From positions 1-61,262 of the forward strand of contig JAQWLJ010000063.1 of the NCBI GenBank assembly GCA_029247365.1: a DNA stretch of 61,262 nucleotides, written 5' to 3'. The notes under the pieces are model-generated. The model was given only the letters and a program-made list of their open reading frames with translations, made no database searches and had not been told where the DNA came from. Positions 58,320-61,262 of the stretch are shown in pieces. Numbering within the stretch: position 1 is the stretch's first letter; every line of letters starts with the position of its first letter. The position numbers were made by a program, and so were the translations under genes. This DNA is from Acidimicrobiales bacterium. GTDB lineage: Bacteria > Actinomycetota > Acidimicrobiia > Acidimicrobiales > Aldehydirespiratoraceae.

Positions 58320-58970
58320 CTACTCATGCGCGACGGAGTCGAGTGCGTGGGCCGCACGGGACCACCAGGCACCTTCTGGTCTATCGGGAACATGTCGGTA
58401 GGTCAGGCTCATCCGTGGGGGAGCGCTGCGCATCTTTGGCACGGTGTGTTCCCACGCGTGCTGGCAGGCGCCACCCATGACCAGTAGGTCGCCGGAGTGC
58501 AGCACCAGGCGATAGCTGGCCCCCATCCATCGGCTGCAAACGAAAGCGGCGTGGGCCGACATGGCTAACGATCGCGACGATCGCGACGATCGGGTCGCTC
58601 TGGTGGACCCCAACGCGGTCGGCGTGCCAGGCCACGCTGTCGGACCCATTGCGGTAGTAGTTCACGAACCCGGCGGTGAGACCCTTGCCGTAGCGGGCTT
58701 CGAGCGCGTCGATAATGGCGCCGAGTGCAGGTCGAGCAGCGATGAGATCGGCAGCAAGACTGGGTGGAGGCGGGGCTCGTCAACCAGTCGCCCAAACACC
58801 GGGCGCCGGCCTGCTCTCCAAGGGAGTGAGGCAGTGAGGAGTTCGTCGGCTCCGCTCAGCCAACCAGTGGCGCGGCCGATCCAGGTGACGTCGTCGAGGT
58901 GCTTGCGTTCGATCAGTTTGCGGCTGCACAGCTCGGAGGTCCCGAACAGCGAGCCCTGGTAAACACGCAC
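58320..58970 (-). pseudogene. alkB: AlkB-type 2-oxoglutarate/Fe(II) dioxygenase, two frameshifts
   Basis: Three frames together give one AlkB-like protein of about 216 residues. The first has VTWIGRATGWLSGADELL and GRRPVFGRLVDEPRLHP. The second has LAADLIAARPALGAIIDALE and FVNYYRNGSDSVAWHADRV (iron His and Asp). The third has ASYRLVLHSGDLLVMGGACQ and HAWEHTVPKM with the second iron His. The first break (one C lost) is near 58760 at a C-run, and the second (one base gained) is at C5 58520-58524. A 9-base tandem repeat adds Ile-Val-Ala. AlkB repairs alkylated DNA or RNA bases. Confidence 0.8.
58568..58592 (+). repeat. 9-base tandem repeat ACGATCGCG, about 2.8 units
   Basis: Two full copies and 7 bases of a third lie inside alkB and encode a repeated Ile-Val-Ala. 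The repeat keeps frame. AlkB relatives usually have one copy at this strand, so it looks like a recent in-frame duplication. Confidence 0.7.
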
Positions 58971-59033
58971 CGCTTAAGCAGAGACGAACAGATGTCGCCT
59001 TCTTCCATCACGGAAACAGCGGGAGCGCAGCGG

Positions 59034-59039
59034 TAGTAT
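59034..59039 (+). promoter_or_regulatory. -10 element TAGTAT of the MBOAT operon
   Basis: It predicts a start near 59047 and a 25-base leader carrying GGAGG before GTG 59072. Unlike most promoters here it is not leaderless. Confidence 0.5.
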
Positions 59040-59071
59040 CGGACGGAGCGGGCGTCGGAGGTCGATCAGGG

Positions 59072-60592
59072 GTGCTGTTCCCCACGTTCACGTTCGCGGC
59101 GTTCTTCGCCGTGGTGCTGCCGGTCAGTTGGTTAGTTCGGTCGCGCCCTGGCGCATGGAAACTTACGGTTCTTGCCGCCTCCTATGTGTTCTACGGGTAC
59201 TGGAATTGGCGCTTTCTCGCGCTGCTTGTAGCGATGACTGTCGTCAACGAGGTGGCGGCAGTGGCGGTCCATCGCAGCGACGGAACGCTCCGAGGTCGGC
59301 TGACGGCCGTCGCTATTGCATTCGACCTCGGCGTGCTCGCATTGTTCAAGTACTACGGATTCTTCGTGTCGAGCCTCGAGGAGTCGTTCGGTTGGAACGG
59401 GCCAGCCCTCGACATCGTGTTGCCGGTCGGCGTCTCGTTCTTCACGTTCCAAGCGATGTCGTATGTGATCGACATCCACCGCGGTGACTCGACCCCCGCG
59501 CCGCTTCTGGATTTCGCCGTCTACCTCTCGTTCTTTCCGCAACTCGTCGCCGGCCCGATCGTACGAGCGACAGAGTTTCTCCCCGAGCTCCGCAGTCGGC
59601 AGGTTCCCGGGCAGGTTGAGATGAGCCGAGCGGTGATCCTGATTGGCCGGGGCCTGTTCAAGAAAGTTGTCGTGGCTGACTTCCTCGGTCGGGCGATCGT
59701 CCAGGACGCCTTCGGCACGCCAGGGGAGTACGGCGCACTTGACGTGCTCGTGGGCATCTACGGCTATGCGATACAGATCTACGCTGACTTCTCTGGCTAC
59801 ACCGATATGGCGATCGGCATTGCATTACTGATGGGGTTCCGGTTTCCAGAGAACTTCGACCGTCCCTATGCCGCAGTGTCGGTCCAAGACTTCTGGCGCC
59901 GCTGGCACATGACCCTGTCGCGCTGGCTTCGCGACTATCTCTATGTGCCGCTGGGCGGCAATCGAGTGGGTCGCGTGGCTACGTACCGCAACCTGCTCAT
60001 CACGATGGGGCTCGGGGGTCTCTGGCATGGCGCGGCCTGGACGTTTGTGATCTGGGGTCTGTACCAGGGGCTGGGTCTCGCCGCTGAGCGATGGCTGGGG
60101 GAGCGGCGGGGCGAGCCCGACCTTGAGTTCGATCCGGCCGACGTTCGGATCCGCGAGCTTGCCCGCCTTCGCTCCGGTGCCGATGTCGATGCGTGGCGTG
60201 AGGATCCCGCTTCGCCCGTCCCGTTTTCACCGCTGGAAGTCCGCCGCCTCTGGCTCGGTCGACTGGTGACCTTCCATTTCGTGTGCGTGGGCTGGGTCGT
60301 GTTCTACGCAGGCACTATTCCCGGGAGTGGGCTCGGTCGCGCGTTCGACGTTTTCGCAGCGCTGGGTCAGGGTTGGATACAGGAACCGGAACTGCTCAAC
60401 CCGCTGGTTGCGATCGTCATCGCAGGCGCGCTTGCCGTGCAGTTCGTTCCTCCATTGCTCACCCGCCAGGTCGCGGCAATGTTCTCCACCATTCATCCCC
60501 TCTCCGTAGCGATCGCCTTCGCCTTCTGGATTGCCCTCGTCGTGGCGCTTGGCCCCGAAGGGGTCAGCGAATTCATCTACTTCCAATTCTGA
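59072..60592 (+). CDS. MBOAT-family O-acyltransferase (AlgI/DltB-like)
   Basis: This 506-residue membrane protein has about ten hydrophobic segments. The MBOAT marks are LPVGVSFFTFQAMSYVIDIH, IYADFSGYTDMAIGIALLMG, FWRRWHMTLSRWLRDYLYVP and GLGGLWHGAAWTFVIWG, where the His is the catalytic residue. Such proteins move acetyl groups across the membrane to extracellular polysaccharide or cell-wall polymers. A hydrophilic insert (about 345-395) is unusual. The next gene supplies the likely extracytoplasmic partner. Confidence 0.92.
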   Translation: MLFPTFTFAAFFAVVLPVSWLVRSRPGAWKLTVLAASYVFYGYWNWRFLALLVAMTVVNEVAAVAVHRSDGTLRGRLTAVAIAFDLGVLALFKYYGFFVSSLEESFGWNGPALDIVLPVGVSFFTFQAMSYVIDIHRGDSTPAPLLDFAVYLSFFPQLVAGPIVRATEFLPELRSRQVPGQVEMSRAVILIGRGLFKKVVVADFLGRAIVQDAFGTPGEYGALDVLVGIYGYAIQIYADFSGYTDMAIGIALLMGFRFPENFDRPYAAVSVQDFWRRWHMTLSRWLRDYLYVPLGGNRVGRVATYRNLLITMGLGGLWHGAAWTFVIWGLYQGLGLAAERWLGERRGEPDLEFDPADVRIRELARLRSGADVDAWREDPASPVPFSPLEVRRLWLGRLVTFHFVCVGWVVFYAGTIPGSGLGRAFDVFAALGQGWIQEPELLNPLVAIVIAGALAVQFVPPLLTRQVAAMFSTIHPLSVAIAFAFWIALVVALGPEGVSEFIYFQF

Positions 60593-60593
60593 C

Positions 60594-61262
60594 ATGGAGC
60601 ACACCGACCCCCTCGAACGAGCCACGACGGCGCCATTTACGGTGCGGACATGGACCGACGACGACTTCCGCGCGGCCCGCGAATCCGACCTTGCCGAGCG
60701 GACCGTGCCCGTCGGTTCGATGATTGCGGCCGTTATCGGCTGCCTGCTGCTCGCCATGTTGCTGACGTCGGGGAAGCTCGTCGAGATCGCGTCGAGAATG
60801 GAGTTCGGTGAGAGCCGCGACCGGGCCCTTGGCGCGGCCGAAACGGTCGACCGGGTCTCCAATTTCCTCTCGCTCAATCGCCCCTATGACCTCGTGGGCG
60901 ACCTGCGGTGGGCCGGGAGCGACTACAGCCCCGACGATGTCCCACGGGTTATCACCACCACGACCGTTGCGGTGCCAACCACATCGGCGGCTCTGCCGGC
61001 CACCGATGAGACGCCCAGGACTTCCACCACCACGAGCACCACCACGGTTCCCGTCGGTCGGTTGGTGACCGAGGCCAGCCCGTTACGGGTGTACGTGGCC
61101 GGCGACAGCCAAGCGACGTACCTGGGACAGGCACTCACCAGCGAAGCCGACGTGCCGCTTGCGGTCGAGACCGACGCCCGTATCTCGACGAGTCTGGCTC
61201 GCCCCGACTACTTCGACTGGCCCAGCCGCTGGATTCAGGTCGTTTCGGAATCAGCGCCAGAG
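60594..61262 (+). CDS. Membrane-anchored SGNH-like acyltransferase partner, 3' end beyond the window
   Basis: 223 codons are visible and the frame runs off the right edge. There is a cytoplasmic N-terminus, one helix (SMIAAVIGCLLLAMLLTSG), then an extracytoplasmic part with a Thr/Pro-rich linker (VITTTTVAVPTTSAALPA and RTSTTTSTTTVPVG). The domain start VYVAGDSQATYLGQAL has the GDS of SGNH hydrolases. MBOAT proteins commonly pair with such enzymes, which complete O-acetylation of a polymer outside the cell. The start is ATG 60594, 1 base after the MBOAT stop. Confidence 0.8.
   Translation, partial: MEHTDPLERATTAPFTVRTWTDDDFRAARESDLAERTVPVGSMIAAVIGCLLLAMLLTSGKLVEIASRMEFGESRDRALGAAETVDRVSNFLSLNRPYDLVGDLRWAGSDYSPDDVPRVITTTTVAVPTTSAALPATDETPRTSTTTSTTTVPVGRLVTEASPLRVYVAGDSQATYLGQALTSEADVPLAVETDARISTSLARPDYFDWPSRWIQVVSESAPE

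Noticed and set aside
60955-61060. Short tandem repeat or CRISPR-like ACC/ACG repetition
   Set aside because: It is simply codon repetition for a Thr-rich linker, with no spacer-repeat structure.
1-61262. tRNA, rRNA, insertion sequences, integrases, CRISPR arrays or defence islands
   Set aside because: I looked for transposase or integrase motifs, repeated spacers and tRNA-like cloverleaf ends and saw none. A covariance or profile search would be needed to exclude them fully.

Overview
The window is almost entirely one high-G+C bacterial chromosome segment, from about position 880 to the end. It is joined at its left edge to about 880 bases of very AT-rich DNA that looks like a nucleocytoplasmic large DNA virus (a eukaryote-type ribonucleotide reductase N-terminus, a small membrane protein, a Lys/Arg-rich protein). 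The joint falls in a low-complexity stretch that interrupts a TraR/DksA-like gene, so a chimeric metagenome contig is the likeliest explanation. The bacterial part fits a deep actinobacterium, probably class Acidimicrobiia. The signs are a Bpa-type proteasome activator, a mycothiol synthase, menaquinone genes, TTGTCCACA-type DnaA boxes and many leaderless promoters. The class assignment is inference; no marker gene was compared.

Layout. 880-12.1 kb: TraR/DksA-like protein, RluD-type pseudouridine synthase, Rrf2 regulator divergent from a phosphodiesterase, bpa, sua5, dnaE with a notable promoter region, a conserved protein, a nitroreductase, two membrane proteins and a cold-shock protein. 12.4-16.1 kb: a large HrpA-type helicase. 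16.4-27.9 kb: a tightly packed purine operon purL-Q-C-E-K-F-D-M-N ending in menA and closed by a strong hairpin. 27.9-31.2 kb: an opposing operon mshD-rlmN-membrane protein-menG-VOC. 31.2-32.2 kb: a probable small RNA with promoter and terminator, then a VTT membrane protein. 32.3-37.4 kb: hisD-C-B-H-A-F, end-to-end with an alpha/beta hydrolase that diverges from a GroES-like gene. 38.4-39.9 kb: a frameshifted amidase. 39.9-49.0 kb: hisI-trpE-ygfZ, a two-component system, a J-domain membrane protein, then ABM-trpC, trpF-B-A. 49.1-58.3 kb: flavin disulfide oxidoreductase, crotonase, PEP carboxylase, SDR plus 5'-nucleotidase, thioesterase, gluconokinase and an enolase-superfamily enzyme. 58.3-59.0 kb: an alkB gene broken by two frameshifts. 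59.1 kb-end: an AlgI-type MBOAT O-acetyltransferase and a partial SGNH-like partner.

How it works together. Most of the content is core biosynthesis: purines from PRPP to FGAR/AIR/SAICAR, histidine, tryptophan and menaquinone, arranged in operons with 1- to 4-base ATGA, GTGA or TGATG overlaps. Single genes and operon heads repeatedly carry a TANNNT element 6-8 bases before the start codon, which is the geometry of leaderless transcription and helps fix start codons.

I did not find a defence island, CRISPR array, mobile element, tRNA or rRNA. The best candidates for something not yet described are the small RNA at about 31.35-31.45 kb, the DnaA-box and palindrome array at dnaE, the leaderless-promoter grammar with overlapping divergent promoters, and the trpC start without ATG, GTG or TTG. 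Three frameshifts at homopolymers (amidase, alkB twice) may be real decay or sequencing errors.
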